A stretch of DNA of 64,000 nucleotides from Peribacillus tepidiphilus (lineage in GTDB: Bacteria > Bacillota > Bacilli > Bacillales > DSM-1321): the NCBI RefSeq assembly GCF_009466385.1, contig NZ_WIAQ01000002.1, positions 1-64,000 on the forward strand. The letters run 5' to 3'. Of this stretch, positions 1 through 8,618 are shown piece after piece (the stretch's first letter is position 1; the number at the start of each line of letters is the position of its first letter). A program made the translations under genes and the position numbers. The notes below the pieces were generated by a model. The model saw nothing but the letters and a program-made list of their open reading frames with translations, was not told the DNA's origin and made no database searches.

Positions 1-138
1 CTATTGGAGTCACCGAGGGTTAAGAAGTCTAACTGAAAGGTATCAGACTCTACGTCATACTTAATTGAACCGCCGTATACCGAACGGTACGTACGGTGGT
101 GTGAGAGGTCGGGGGTTAGTCACCCCCTCCTACTCGAT
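1..138 (+). mobile_element. 3' end of a group II intron (domains V and VI)
   Basis: The segment at 68-100 folds as domain V. ACCGCCGTA pairs with TACGGTGGT, there is a CG bulge on the 3' strand, and TACC/GGTA close a tetraloop. The triad position reads CGC. Domain VI follows at about 101-136, where GGGGG at 110-115 pairs with CCCCC near 122-126 beside the CCTCCTACTCGAT end typical of bacterial introns. The 3' splice site is probably after position 138 (intron ending in AT). The reverse transcriptase ORF and the 5' half lie outside the window to the left. The structural match is strong; the intron class is not decided. Confidence 0.85.
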
Positions 139-189
139 TATGTTTACCAAACAAAATGTAATACATATTTAACTTAATGTTAAATACAG

Positions 190-218
190 TTGACACGATG
201 TTAAGAATACTGTACATT
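190..218 (+). promoter_or_regulatory. Sigma-A promoter of the XRE regulator gene
   Basis: TTGACA (190-195), a 17-bp spacer and TACATT (213-218) lie 32 bases before the start codon. Just upstream TTAAC-N5-GTTAA (about 170-184) forms a small inverted repeat that could be an operator for the encoded repressor; that role is inference. Confidence 0.6.
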
Positions 219-249
219 CGTAATATAAAATATTGGAAAAGGTGGTAAG

Positions 250-450
250 ATGCTCCTTAATCGGGTAAAAGAGTTTAGAGCAAGATTTAACTTAACTCAA
301 AGTGATCTGGCTGAAAAAATAGGAGTTACGAGACAAACAGTTGGTTTTATTGAAAAAGGAGATTATTCTCCATCTATACAGTTGGCATTAAAAATGGCAA
401 AAGTGTTCCAGTGCAGCGTGGAAGAGATTTTTTGGATAGAGGAGGAATAA
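250..450 (+). CDS. Small XRE-family transcriptional regulator
   Basis: This 66-residue protein is almost entirely one Cro/C1-type helix-turn-helix domain (about residues 5-58, with LTQSDLAEKIGVTRQT as the second and recognition helices and a FIEKGDYSPS turn). It has no effector domain. The start follows AAAGGTGG at a good distance. Small regulators of this type in Bacillus often sit directly before short membrane-protein genes, and the same is seen here: two tiny hydrophobic ORFs follow at once. It probably autoregulates from the promoter at 190-218. The target is not known. Confidence 0.85.
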   Translation: MLLNRVKEFRARFNLTQSDLAEKIGVTRQTVGFIEKGDYSPSIQLALKMAKVFQCSVEEIFWIEEE

Positions 451-451
451 A

Positions 452-553
452 ATGCTAAGTAAAATGGCTAGATCACCTTTTTGGTCATTGGTTTTCATAT
501 TTGAATTAGTTATATTTTACTTCTTAATTACGTTGATTGAACAGCAATCATGA
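452..553 (+). CDS. Tiny one-helix membrane protein
   Basis: The 33-codon ORF starts two bases after the regulator stop and is preceded by GGAGGA inside the end of that gene. Residues 10-29 (FWSLVFIFELVIFYFLITLI) are a clear transmembrane stretch. The stop TGA overlaps the ATG of the next hydrophobic ORF (ATGA). It could be a real translationally coupled small protein or the first half of a frameshifted two-helix protein. I recognise no family. Confidence 0.45.
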   Translation: MLSKMARSPFWSLVFIFELVIFYFLITLIEQQS

Positions 554-621
554 TTATTCTTTTATTAGCGATTTGTCAGTTTTTAATTTTCTGGTTAGAA
601 ATTAAAAAAGCAAATTCTTAA
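550..621 (+). CDS. Tiny hydrophobic ORF overlapping the previous stop
   Basis: This ORF has 23 codons (begins MIILLLAICQFLIF, ends KKANS). Its ATG overlaps the preceding TGA by the ATGA arrangement and there is no separate ribosome binding site. Joined to the 33-residue ORF it would give a two-helix protein of about 55 residues, so a frameshift in an older gene is as likely as two separate peptides. Confidence 0.3.
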   Translation: MIILLLAICQFLIFWLEIKKANS

Positions 622-633
622 GGAGAAGATAAA

Positions 634-1083
634 ATGGAAATGTTATCATCCCTTTGGGAGTACGTTCTTATTTTTTTATTGGCTGCTGTTCCTTGGATTG
701 AAATTGCAGCAGTGATTCCTTTAGGTATACTGCGTGATCTTTCTCCTGTTTGGGTGGGAGTTTTAGCGTTTACGGGAAATTTTGTTACAGTTTTTATTTT
801 GATTGTTTTTTTTGAAAAATTTCGCGCAAGAAAAAAGAAAAACATAGAAGATAAGCAGCCTTCCAAAAGACAAAAAAGAGCAAAAGAAATTTGGAATAAA
901 TACGGTCTTCCTGGCATCACCTTGGCAGCGCCCCTATTCATTGGAACGCACATTGCTGCAGCTATTGGAATGGCTCTTGGTGCAAGGAAAACGTGGATGA
1001 CGATCTGGATGACCATAAGTCTACTCATATGGACGATTTTTTTAACAGTTGCTTCATATTATGGTGTAGATTTGTTGTTATAA
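634..1083 (+). CDS. Small multidrug-export-type membrane protein (PF06695-like)
   Basis: The 149-residue protein has about four membrane segments (near 7-30, 38-60, 90-116 and 120-145) and a basic cytoplasmic loop (RARKKKNIEDK, about 65-85). The motifs PWIEIAAVIPLGI near the N-terminus and KYGLPGITLAAPLFIGTHIAAA-type second half fit the 'putative small multi-drug export' family. Function in that family is poorly established. The start at 634 follows AAGGAG at about 620-625. Confidence 0.75.
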   Translation: MEMLSSLWEYVLIFLLAAVPWIEIAAVIPLGILRDLSPVWVGVLAFTGNFVTVFILIVFFEKFRARKKKNIEDKQPSKRQKRAKEIWNKYGLPGITLAAPLFIGTHIAAAIGMALGARKTWMTIWMTISLLIWTIFLTVASYYGVDLLL

Positions 1084-1092
1084 TAAAGAATC

Positions 1093-1126
1093 AAAAATAA
1101 CAGCCGGGATTCCAGCTGTTATTTTT
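1093..1126. terminator. Bidirectional terminator between the export-like gene and sspI
   Basis: AAAAATAACAGC (1093-1104) pairs with GCTGTTATTTTT (1115-1126). T-runs flank it in both directions, so it can serve both convergent genes; it overlaps the sspI stop codon. Confidence 0.75.
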
Positions 1127-1328
1127 TTAGCCCGTTTTCAAGTGCTGTGAGCATGTCTTGTTTCTCTTCTTCAGAAGAGTTTTGCCAAATGATTTCAAAT
1201 AAAACGCCAAGTCCCGGAAGCATTTTTTCTTCACCGCTTTGGATTGCATCCACAATGGTATCTTCTAGCTGTTCCTGAGAATTTCCTGAAACGTTCTGGA
1301 TAATGGCATGTCGCAGATTTAGATTCAT
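1119..1328 (-). CDS. sspI: Small acid-soluble spore protein SspI
   Basis: The 69-residue product (begins [18 protein letters not shown], ends ALENGLKK) is recognised as the minor small acid-soluble spore protein SspI, found in the core of dormant spores and made in the forespore. Length and sequence fit the family over the full length. GGAGG stands correctly before the ATG on the minus strand. Position next to ysgA and pheS agrees with B. subtilis. A forespore sigma-G promoter is expected; CATAATT upstream could be its -10, but the -35 match is poor. Confidence 0.92.
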   Translation of the reverse strand: MNLNLRHAIIQNVSGNSQEQLEDTIVDAIQSGEEKMLPGLGVLFEIIWQNSSEEEKQDMLTALENGLKK

Positions 1329-1383
1329 TTTTAAAGCCTCCTATTCAATTATGGCACTGCTTTTATCCTTTCTCACACAACAA

Positions 1384-1412
1384 TTTATTATGTATAAAGT
1401 TTAAGCTATAAT
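1384..1412 (+). promoter_or_regulatory. Putative promoter of ysgA
   Basis: TTTATT, a 17-bp spacer and a perfect TATAAT (1407-1412) precede the gene by about 34 bases. The -35 element is weak. Confidence 0.45.
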
Positions 1413-1445
1413 AGGAAAATCAGGCTGAAGAAGGAGAGAGAGTAT

Positions 1446-2186
1446 TTGAAATACATTCAGTCCACAAATAACCCGCAGGTCAAACAATGGAAGAAGCTGT
1501 TAACAAAAAAAGAGCGTGATAAAACCGGTTTATTTCTTGTTGAAGGCTTTCACTTAGTGGAAGAAGCATTAAAACACAAGCGAGCTATATCGATTATTAA
1601 AAGTGAAGAAATCGATTTACCGACAAAATGGGATATTCAAGATGAAGATCTGTACGAAGTCCCAAAAGAAATCATAAAGCTTTTAGCTGAAACTGAAAAT
1701 ACACAAGGTGTATTTGCTGTTTGTGAAAAGATAGAAATTGAGCCTGATCAGTACAATAAGATATTAATGTTGGATGCAGTGCAGGATCCTGGCAACCTTG
1801 GCACTATTATACGGACAGCGGATGCAGCTGGAGTTGACTTTATTGTCCTTGGAGAAGGGTGCGTAGACCTTTATAACGGAAAAGCACTTCGCTCCACTCA
1901 AGGTTCTGTATTTCATTTGCCAATTGTAAAAGGGAAATTGGAAGAATGGATCCCAAGATTAAAACAACAAGGAATTCCAGTTTTTGGGACAGCTCTTGAA
2001 AATGCAGTGAGCAGTACAGAAGTATCTAAGCAAAAATCATTTGCATTAATTGTTGGTAATGAGGGAAATGGAGTTAGAAAAGAAATATTAGACATGTGCG
2101 ATCAGAACCTGTACATTCCAATCTATGGACAAGCAGAATCGTTAAATGTAACCGTTGCAACGGGTATTTTATTATATACATTATGA
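1446..2186 (+). CDS. ysgA: SpoU/TrmH-family RNA 2'-O-methyltransferase YsgA
   Basis: The 246-residue protein has an N-terminal RNA-binding region (residues 1-95, beginning KYIQSTNNPQVKQW) and a SPOUT methyltransferase domain. The three SpoU motifs are visible: DPGNLGTIIRT (114-124), GNEGNGV (204-210) and ESLNVTVATG (231-240), which bind S-adenosylmethionine in the trefoil knot. It starts at TTG after GAAGGAGAG. The substrate RNA position cannot be read from sequence. It lies just before the pheS T-box leader, as in B. subtilis. Confidence 0.88.
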   Translation: MKYIQSTNNPQVKQWKKLLTKKERDKTGLFLVEGFHLVEEALKHKRAISIIKSEEIDLPTKWDIQDEDLYEVPKEIIKLLAETENTQGVFAVCEKIEIEPDQYNKILMLDAVQDPGNLGTIIRTADAAGVDFIVLGEGCVDLYNGKALRSTQGSVFHLPIVKGKLEEWIPRLKQQGIPVFGTALENAVSSTEVSKQKSFALIVGNEGNGVRKEILDMCDQNLYIPIYGQAESLNVTVATGILLYTL

Positions 2187-2203
2187 TGTGAATGGAAAGG
2201 CAG

Positions 2204-2232
2204 TTGCATATCCTAAAAAAACTGACTATAAT
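2204..2232 (+). promoter_or_regulatory. pheST promoter
   Basis: TTGCAT (2204-2209), a 17-bp spacer and a perfect TATAAT (2227-2232) place the transcript start near 2239, at the 5' end of the T-box leader. Confidence 0.75.
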
Positions 2233-2238
2233 GATTGA

Positions 2239-2508
2239 GTAATAACTAATATGAAAAAGACGATGACAGAGAAAAGTAGCTTTTTGGAAGCATGCAGGGA
2301 GAAAATGCCGGGGACTGAAAGCATTTTTATGTGGAAAAGAAGTGAAGTTCACCTCTGTAGTCGGCATCGGGACCGCATGGAATGTGCGTAAAGATGCACC
2401 GGTGAAAAGCCGTTATCTTAAGTGAGTGAGTGTACAGATTATTTGTACATTAACAAGGGTGGTACCGCGAAATGTAACCTCGTCCCTTTTTTTGGGGCGA
2501 GTTTTTTT
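2239..2508 (+). ncRNA. T-box leader, tRNA-Phe responsive
   Basis: The leader contains the T-box core AAGGGTGGTACCGCG (2455-2469), which pairs with the uncharged tRNA acceptor end. It ends in a terminator whose stem CTCGTCCC/GGGGCGAG (about 2479-2502) is followed by T's. In the specifier-loop region the sequence GAAGTTCACC offers TTC (2348-2350), a Phe codon, matching the downstream phenylalanyl-tRNA synthetase genes. Uncharged tRNA-Phe should favour the antiterminator and raise pheST expression. Confidence 0.93.
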
Positions 2509-2558
2509 ATTTTATTACAGATCCGCATATAAGCGGCTTGAATAAAGGAGGAAAATAC

Positions 2559-3599
2559 ATGCAAGAGCGTTTACAGGAACTGCAAGTTGAGGCGATTGCC
2601 AAGGTTGAGGCAGCTTCCAATTTAAAAGAATTGAATGATATTCGCGTAGCGTACTTAGGGAAAAAAGGCCCAATCACGGAAGTACTTCGTGGAATGGGAA
2701 AGCTTTCTGCTGAAGAAAGACCAAAAATCGGGGCATTGGCAAACGAAGTACGTGAAGCGATTGCTCAAAAAATTGAGGAAAAGCAAATCGCAATGGAAGA
2801 AGCTGCGGTGCAAGAAAAGTTAGCAGCTGAAAAAATCGATGTTACGCTTCCAGGTCGTCCAATAAAAGTGGGAAATCATCATCCCCTAACAAAAGTTATA
2901 GAAGAAATTGAAGACTTGTTTATTGGTATGGGTTATCAGGTTGCAGAAGGTCCTGAGGTAGAAAAGGATTATTATAATTTTGAAGCACTTAACCTTCCAA
3001 AAGGCCATCCAGCTCGTGACATGCAAGATTCCTTCTATATTACGGAGGAAATTTTACTTCGCACCCATACCTCTCCTGTTCAAGCTAGAACGATGGAGAA
3101 ACATGAAGGAAAGGGTCCTGTTAAAATTATTTGTCCGGGTAAAGTGTATCGCCGCGATCATGACGATGCTACTCACTCCCACCAGTTTACACAAATTGAA
3201 GGACTTGTGATTGATGAAAACATCCGTATGAGTGACTTGAAGGGAACACTTGAGGTATTCGCAAAAAGAATGTTTGGTGAAGATCGTGAAATTCGCCTGC
3301 GTCCAAGCTTCTTCCCTTTCACAGAGCCGTCTGTAGAAATGGATATCTCATGTAAAATGTGTGGTGGACATGGCTGTAATGTATGTAAAGGAACTGGCTG
3401 GATTGAGATTTTAGGTGCAGGTATGGTTCACCCAAATGTCCTTGAAATGGCAGGATTTGATTCAAATAAATATTCTGGTTTTGCTTTTGGTATGGGACCT
3501 GAACGAATTGCCATGCTGAAATACGGAATTGATGATATTCGTCATTTTTACACAAATGACATTCGATTCTTAAAACAATTTAGTCGTCACGAAGGATAA
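2559..3599 (+). CDS. pheS: Phenylalanyl-tRNA synthetase alpha subunit
   Basis: This is the catalytic alpha subunit of the alpha2-beta2 enzyme that charges tRNA-Phe. The 346-residue product has an N-terminal coiled-coil arm (about 1-90) and a class II core with motif 2 [11 protein letters not shown] (197-207), [11 protein letters not shown] (248-258) and motif 3 [10 protein letters not shown] (311-320). A cysteine cluster [12 protein letters not shown] lies at 265-276. An in-frame TTG at 2538 is less likely as start because AAAGGAGG (2544-2551) lies between it and the ATG at 2559. It is followed 13 bases later by pheT. Confidence 0.97.
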   Translation: MQERLQELQVEAIAKVEAASNLKELNDIRVAYLGKKGPITEVLRGMGKLSAEERPKIGALANEVREAIAQKIEEKQIAMEEAAVQEKLAAEKIDVTLPGRPIKVGNHHPLTKVIEEIEDLFIGMGYQVAEGPEVEKDYYNFEALNLPKGHPARDMQDSFYITEEILLRTHTSPVQARTMEKHEGKGPVKIICPGKVYRRDHDDATHSHQFTQIEGLVIDENIRMSDLKGTLEVFAKRMFGEDREIRLRPSFFPFTEPSVEMDISCKMCGGHGCNVCKGTGWIEILGAGMVHPNVLEMAGFDSNKYSGFAFGMGPERIAMLKYGIDDIRHFYTNDIRFLKQFSRHEG

Positions 3600-3612
3600 G
3601 AGGAGGGAAACT

Positions 3613-6027
3613 ATGTTTGTTTCATATAAATGGCTGCAGCAGTATGTAGATTTAAGCGGAATTACTGCTGAAGAATTGGCAGAAAAAATTACGAAGAGCG
3701 GAATTGAAGTAGAAGGCGTAGAAAAGAAAAGCGAAGGCATTTCAAACGTCGTTGTAGGTCATGTGTTAGAATGCGAAAAACATCCACAAGCTGATAAATT
3801 AAATAAATGCTTAGTAGACGTTGGTGAAGAAAATCCCGTTCAAATCATCTGTGGTGCATCAAACGTAGCAAAAGGTCAAAAGGTAGCAGTAGCGAAAGTA
3901 GGCGCTGTATTGCCTGGCAATTTTAAAATTAAAAAAGCAAAGCTTCGCGGGGAAGAATCACATGGAATGATTTGTTCTCTTCAAGAGCTTGGAATAGAAA
4001 GTAAACTGATCGCAAAAGAATATGCAACAGGAATTTTTGTATTCCCGAATGATGCAGAAGTGGGAAGCAATGCTTTAGAGCAGCTTGGATTAGATGATGA
4101 AGTTCTTGAGCTCGGTCTCACACCAAATCGTGCAGATTGCTTAAGCATGCTTGGTGTAGCATATGAAGTAGGGGCTATTTTAGGCAGAGAAGTCAAATGG
4201 CCGGAAGCTTCAGTTGAAGCCGGAAATGAAAAAGCAGCAGATTATATTTCCATTACAGTTGAAGCAAATGAAGATAATCCGCTTTATGTAGCAAAGGTCA
4301 TCAAGGATGTGAAGATTGGGCCTTCTCCTCTTTGGATGCAAGCAGCTTTAATGGCTAGCGGTATTCGCCCTCATAACAATATTGTAGACATCACGAACTA
4401 TGTCTTACTTGAATATGGTCAGCCGCTTCATGCATTTGATTATGACCGTCTAGGTTCAAAGGAAATTGTAGTTAGAAGAGCAGCCGAAGGAGAAAAAATC
4501 GTTACGCTTGATGATACAGAACGTACATTAAAAGCAGATCATCTTGTAATTACAAATGGTAAAGAGCCTGTTGCATTAGCTGGTGTGATGGGAGGAGCGA
4601 ATTCTGAAGTTGTTGACACTACAACGACTGTCCTTTTAGAATCAGCCTATTTTACAGGTTCGACTATTCGCAAAGCCTCTAAGGATCACGGACTTCGAAG
4701 TGAAGCAAGTGCACGGTTTGAAAAAGGTGTAGATCCAGAGCGCGTTCGTGCTGCAGCTGAAAGAGCAGCTTATCTCATGGAAAAATATGCAGGTGGAACA
4801 GTTCTCGAAGGCACAGTGGAAGTAGACACATTAAAAGTAGAGCCTTCTGTCGTTTCTATTACTTTACAAAAAATCAATAGCCGCCTTGGAACAGATTTAT
4901 CTATGGCGGAAGTGGAAGATATTTTCAAACGATTGAAATTTGAAACATCCGTTGAAGGAAATGAAATCACGGTTACTGTTCCAACACGCCGTGGTGATAT
5001 TTCTATAGAAGAAGACCTGATTGAAGAGGTTGCCCGTCTTTACGGCTATGACAACATTCCGAAAACTCTTCCAGTTGCAGCCTCAACTCCTGGAAAACTG
5101 TCTTCTTATCAGCTGAAGCGTCGCAAAGTACGCCGATTCTTAGAAGGAGCCGGACTGTACCAAGCGATTACGTATTCTTTAACAACAGCAGAAAAATCCA
5201 CTCAATATGCGATTGAAAAAGCCGAACCGATTCGTTTAGCGATGCCGATGAGTGAAGATCGCAGTACATTACGATTAAGCATTGTACCTCAGTTATTAGA
5301 AGTTCTGAAGTATAATGTAGCCCGTCAAAATGATTCTGTAGCTCTTTATGAAACGGGGGCTGTGTTCTTAAAGAACTCCGACGATGAGCTACCAGTTGAA
5401 AAAGAGCATGTAGCAGGAGCTTTGACAGGTTTGTGGCATGCTCATTTATGGCAAGGCGAGAAGAAGCCAGTTGATTTCTATGTAGCAAAAGGTATTTTAG
5501 AAGGATTGTTTAACATACTTGGTGTTTCCGAACAAATTACCTATGAAGCTGCTGAAATCGATGGCATGCACCCTGGACGTACGGCTAAGGTCCTTTTAAA
5601 TGGTGAATTTATCGGATTTGTAGGTCAGGTTCATCCGAAAGTCCAAAAAGAATATGACTTAAAAGAAACGTATGTATTCGAGTTATCATTAAAAGCCTTA
5701 ATTGAAGCAGAAGTTGCTCCAATTGCCTATGAAACGATTCCACGTTATCCATCGATTACACGTGATATAGCACTTGTTGTGAATAAAGAAGTATCGGCTG
5801 GTCAGCTAAAAGCATTGATTGAAGAAGCTGGCGGCAAACTACTAAAAGAGGTTTCTGTATTTGACCTATATGAAGGTGAAAGAATGGAACCAGGCAAAAA
5901 ATCGATTGCCTACTCGCTTCGCTACTTCGATCCAGAAAAAACATTGACAGACGAAGAAGTGACAAAAGCACACAATAAGGTTCTTGAAGCTGTAAAAGAA
6001 AAAGCTGGAGCTGAGTTGCGCGGATAA
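3613..6027 (+). CDS. pheT: Phenylalanyl-tRNA synthetase beta subunit
   Basis: The 804-residue beta subunit carries the N-terminal OB-fold tRNA-binding domain (about 40-150), the B3/B4 editing domain that clears mischarged Tyr-tRNA-Phe, the B5 domains, a catalytically inactive synthetase-like core, and the C-terminal anticodon-binding FDX-ACB domain (about 710-804, starting near [14 protein letters not shown]). Length is normal. It is translated in tandem with pheS (AGAGGAGG before the ATG). Its terminator appears to have been split by the IS remnant that follows. Confidence 0.97.
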   Translation: MFVSYKWLQQYVDLSGITAEELAEKITKSGIEVEGVEKKSEGISNVVVGHVLECEKHPQADKLNKCLVDVGEENPVQIICGASNVAKGQKVAVAKVGAVLPGNFKIKKAKLRGEESHGMICSLQELGIESKLIAKEYATGIFVFPNDAEVGSNALEQLGLDDEVLELGLTPNRADCLSMLGVAYEVGAILGREVKWPEASVEAGNEKAADYISITVEANEDNPLYVAKVIKDVKIGPSPLWMQAALMASGIRPHNNIVDITNYVLLEYGQPLHAFDYDRLGSKEIVVRRAAEGEKIVTLDDTERTLKADHLVITNGKEPVALAGVMGGANSEVVDTTTTVLLESAYFTGSTIRKASKDHGLRSEASARFEKGVDPERVRAAAERAAYLMEKYAGGTVLEGTVEVDTLKVEPSVVSITLQKINSRLGTDLSMAEVEDIFKRLKFETSVEGNEITVTVPTRRGDISIEEDLIEEVARLYGYDNIPKTLPVAASTPGKLSSYQLKRRKVRRFLEGAGLYQAITYSLTTAEKSTQYAIEKAEPIRLAMPMSEDRSTLRLSIVPQLLEVLKYNVARQNDSVALYETGAVFLKNSDDELPVEKEHVAGALTGLWHAHLWQGEKKPVDFYVAKGILEGLFNILGVSEQITYEAAEIDGMHPGRTAKVLLNGEFIGFVGQVHPKVQKEYDLKETYVFELSLKALIEAEVAPIAYETIPRYPSITRDIALVVNKEVSAGQLKALIEEAGGKLLKEVSVFDLYEGERMEPGKKSIAYSLRYFDPEKTLTDEEVTKAHNKVLEAVKEKAGAELRG

Positions 6028-6086
6028 TCCAAACAAACAGGCTAACGCAACCCCATATGGCATATAAACCATGAGGGGTTGCGAAG

Positions 6087-6664
6087 TGACCCAGTAAAAT
6101 GGGACAAGGAAAAAACACCTCCTGAATCGAATGTATAACTTACTTCGATTTGTGGAGGTGTTTGTCTTATGGAGACAAGAGTTCATGATCCAGAGGAGAT
6201 CAAGCAGAAAGCTATCGAGATGAAACAAGCAGGGTATACCAACCGAGAAATTATGGAGACGTTAGGGATTAAAAATAAGACTAAAAGAAGTCCTACGGCT
6301 TAAATATGGAATCAAGTTGAATCGCAAAACCGTACAAAAAATCATGCAAAAACGGAATCTTCAATGCCGTGTGAAGAAAAAACGTCAAAACTGGATCAAT
6401 GGAGAAAGTAAAATCATCGTACTGAATCGTTTAAACCGTGATTTTACGGCTTCTCAACCAAATGAAAAGTGGGTAACGGATATCACTTATTTGACGTTTG
6501 GTACTTCGATGCTTTACTTGTCAACCATTATGGCAAATGGTTCAGAATTACATCTATTATTATAATCAAATTCGAATTCAGGCCAAATTAAACTACCTGT
6601 CTCCTATTGAGTTCAGGAAACAGGCAACATAGGTGTTTTTTCTGTGTCTCAAATAGGTGGGTCA
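6087..6664 (+). mobile_element. Degenerate IS3-family (IS150-like) element
   Basis: The ends are inverted: TGACCCA near 6087 with AAAAAACACCT inside, and the mirror AGGTGTTTTTT...TGGGTCA ending at 6664. The outer boundary may extend a few bases on each side. At 578 bp it is far shorter than a complete IS150-type element (about 1.4 kb). Fragments of both orfA and orfB are inside, separated by two deletions, so it cannot supply its own transposase. It sits in the pheT terminator. Confidence 0.85.
6169..6632 (+). pseudogene. Transposase orfA/orfB remnants of the IS150-like element
   Basis: orfA starts at ATG 6169 with the usual helix-turn-helix (KQKAIEMKQAGYTNREIMET) but runs out of frame after about 38 codons and stops at 6301. 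A deletion joins it to the middle of orfB (KEVLRLKYGIKLNRKT, then a DDE-domain piece ending DITYLTFGTSMLYLSTIM near 6530). A second deletion and frame change joins this to the orfB tail (QMVQNYIYYYNQIRIQAKL to FRKQAT), stopping at 6630-6632. The N-terminal catalytic Asp (TDITYL) remains, while the segment with the rest of the DDE triad is largely gone. Confidence 0.85.
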
Positions 6665-6848
6665 GTCCAGTTGCGTCAGCAGCTTTTTGTTATACATAAA
6701 AGTTTCTGATCTAGCAAGTTGAACCAAAAATCCCGCTAAGTGATCGATATATCTACTTAGTAATCGAAAGCCTCTTTTTTTCTTGAATGAATCTAGAATA
6801 AAACGTTTATATTAAAGGATAGAGAAACGTAATGAAAGGTAGGATCAT

Positions 6849-7004
6849 ATGAAAGAAACACTTTTAGCTCTTCTTGCCGGCATGATCGTAGGTGGAGTAT
6901 TTCAATTAATAAAACTGCCAATACCTGCCCCTCCAGTTTTTAGTGCAGTGGTCGGAGTGTTTGGAGTCTATTTTGGAGCTAAGTTAGTACAAATGTTTTT
7001 GTGA
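6849..7004 (+). CDS. XapX domain protein (DUF1427-like)
   Basis: The 51-residue protein begins MKETLLALLAGMIVGGVFQL and has two membrane helices separated by the signature IPAPPVFSAVVGVFGVYFG (about 25-43). This is the XapX family, first named from a xanthosine-utilisation locus; its function is unknown. A weak ribosome binding site (AAAGGTAGG) precedes the ATG. It lies alone between the IS remnant and rnhC, followed by its own hairpin terminator. Confidence 0.8.
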   Translation: MKETLLALLAGMIVGGVFQLIKLPIPAPPVFSAVVGVFGVYFGAKLVQMFL

Positions 7005-7060
7005 TCCATTATTTTAGGTTTACTACAGCAGGACAGGATATATTTCATAAGTTTTTAAGG

Positions 7061-7119
7061 AAAAGGCATATTGAAAATTCCTTGTAAAGGGATTTATTCA
7101 ATTGCCTTTTGTTATTTTT
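7061..7119 (+). terminator. Terminator after the XapX gene
   Basis: AAAAGGCATATTGAA (7061-7075) pairs imperfectly with TTCAATTGCCTTTT (7097-7110) and is followed by GTTATTTTT. Confidence 0.55.
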
Positions 7120-7167
7120 AAGGTTGGTGGAAGTGGATATACGATCTACCTTTTTGTGAGCTTTTGG

Positions 7168-7202
7168 TTCGTAAGAATGGTTTGCCAACCATTCTTTACG
7201 AA
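7168..7202. repeat. Long hairpin in the gap between xapX and rnhC
   Basis: TTCGTAAGAATGGTT, a 4-base loop and AACCATTCTTTACGAA form a stem with a single bulge. Neither side has a clear T-run, so a terminator role for rnhC is uncertain. Confidence 0.5.
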
Positions 7203-7246
7203 AATGAGCTTTCCTCCCATTTGTTCTTTATAAATCCACACTCATA

Positions 7247-8197
7247 TTATCTCCTCTTTTTCACAATCGACAGGGCTTTTTCAGTATTTGCAAAATGCAA
7301 TTTAGTAAATTCCTTTAAAGCTTCTTGACCTTTTGCCATAATTAGCTTTGCTGCAGCTGTATCTACCGCAGGACCGGCCCCTTTTGGCAATACAAATCCT
7401 GCTTTTTCACTCAATTTTTCAAATTGTTTTACAAAAGCGGCTCTTGCCAAAATGGACGCCGCAGCGACAGATACGTGCATACTTTCCGCACCCGTGCTTA
7501 AATAGATTTTGTCTGCTTCAAACATTTCCTGTCCTTTTAAATAATTGAAGAATACATCAGGTTGTGCGAATTGATCAATAAATATCGCTTCAGGTTTTAC
7601 AGGTTCCATATTCTTTAATACATTTTTAATGGCTACATTATGTAGGTAGGCTTTTATTTTTCCTTGGGACATCCCTTTACCCTGCAGTTCATTGTATTTC
7701 AGATTATCTAAAACGAGTAAGCTAAATGTGACAGCATGCTTTAACTGAGAAGCAATCTCTAAAATTTGCGGGTCCTTTAGGTTCTTGGAATCTCGGACTC
7801 CTAATTCTTTTAGCAGAGAAATTTTTTCTGCCGGTACATAAACGGCTGAAACCGTAATGGGTCCAAAGTAATCTCCCGTACCTACTTCATCGGAACCAAC
7901 TACCGAGAGTGTTCCAATATTTTCAGGAGGAGAGTAAGCATGTTTTTTCACTGAAGTAGAGGGAACCTTCTTAGACGGTGCAGAAGTATGATGGCTATTC
8001 CCCCATTTACTTGCTTCTGTCTCTGCGTGGGCTCCTTGAAACAGGACTTTACCGGATTTATAAGCAGTAATGGTACATCCTGATGGCTTTGCCGAAAACA
8101 CACTTCCAGGAGGAAATACTGGGGTAAGAACACTAGAATAATAATCTTTCATTTTATTAATTTGCTCTTGACTTAGAACTAAAACGATAGTAGACAT
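7247..8197 (-). CDS. rnhC: Ribonuclease HIII
   Basis: RNase HIII cuts the RNA strand of RNA-DNA hybrids. The 316-residue protein has the N-terminal TBP-like substrate-binding domain (about 1-70), a linker, and an RNase H2-type core with acidic residues in GSDEVGTGDYFGP (D103, E104), GVRDSKNL (D136) and FIDQFAQP (D208). The DE rather than DD start is typical of HIII. An in-frame TTG twelve codons upstream is less likely than the ATG at 8197, which has AAGGAG at a proper distance. It is transcribed opposite to its neighbours. Confidence 0.95.
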   Translation of the reverse strand: MSTIVLVLSQEQINKMKDYYSSVLTPVFPPGSVFSAKPSGCTITAYKSGKVLFQGAHAETEASKWGNSHHTSAPSKKVPSTSVKKHAYSPPENIGTLSVVGSDEVGTGDYFGPITVSAVYVPAEKISLLKELGVRDSKNLKDPQILEIASQLKHAVTFSLLVLDNLKYNELQGKGMSQGKIKAYLHNVAIKNVLKNMEPVKPEAIFIDQFAQPDVFFNYLKGQEMFEADKIYLSTGAESMHVSVAAASILARAAFVKQFEKLSEKAGFVLPKGAGPAVDTAAAKLIMAKGQEALKEFTKLHFANTEKALSIVKKRR

Positions 8198-8345
8198 CAA
8201 AGTAAACTCCTTTTGAATAGGTATTGTCTGCAAATTTTTAACAAAATATGAACAAATCCGATAGAAATCGACATTGTTATTCTTTCAAGCTGAAAAACTT
8301 TTTGATATGATATAGATTAGGATTCTTTAGATTGGAGGCATCACC

Positions 8346-8618
8346 TTGTCAGACAAGAAAAAAAATAAAATAACTGTTGATATATATGGACAGCAATACA
8401 CAATCGTTGGTGAGGAAAGCTCCAGCCATATAAGACTGGTTGCCTCGATGGTAGATGATAAGATGCGTGAGATCAGCGCTAAGAATCCATATCTAGATAT
8501 TAGTAAGCTTGCAGTATTAACAGCAGTCAATGCTGTACACGACTACTTAAAGATTAAAGACCAGTTAACCATGATGCAACTGGAACAAAGAAATGAAAAG
8601 GATGAAAGCAATGCTTGA
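8346..8618 (+). CDS. zapA: Cell division protein ZapA
   Basis: ZapA binds and bundles FtsZ at the division site. The 90-residue product has the globular N-terminal region ([19 protein letters not shown]) and a C-terminal helix that would form the tetrameric coiled coil (about 45-88). The start is TTG with TTGGAGG eight bases before it. Its 3' end overlaps the next gene by a few bases, so the two are probably translationally coupled. Confidence 0.93.
   Translation: MSDKKKNKITVDIYGQQYTIVGEESSSHIRLVASMVDDKMREISAKNPYLDISKLAVLTAVNAVHDYLKIKDQLTMMQLEQRNEKDESNA

Larger units (their letters stand above)
6041..6700 (+). terminator. pheT terminator interrupted by an IS remnant
   Basis: CGCAACCCC (6046-6054) pairs with GGGGTTGCG (6075-6083), but no T-run follows; the IS remnant starts within a few bases. 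Beyond its right end the sequence reads TTGCGTCAGCAGCTTTTTG. Joining the flanks rebuilds a longer stem (GCTAACGCAACCCC with GGGGTTGCGTCAGC, one mismatch) followed by T's. GTTGCG occurs on both sides and may be a target duplication. Confidence 0.65.
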
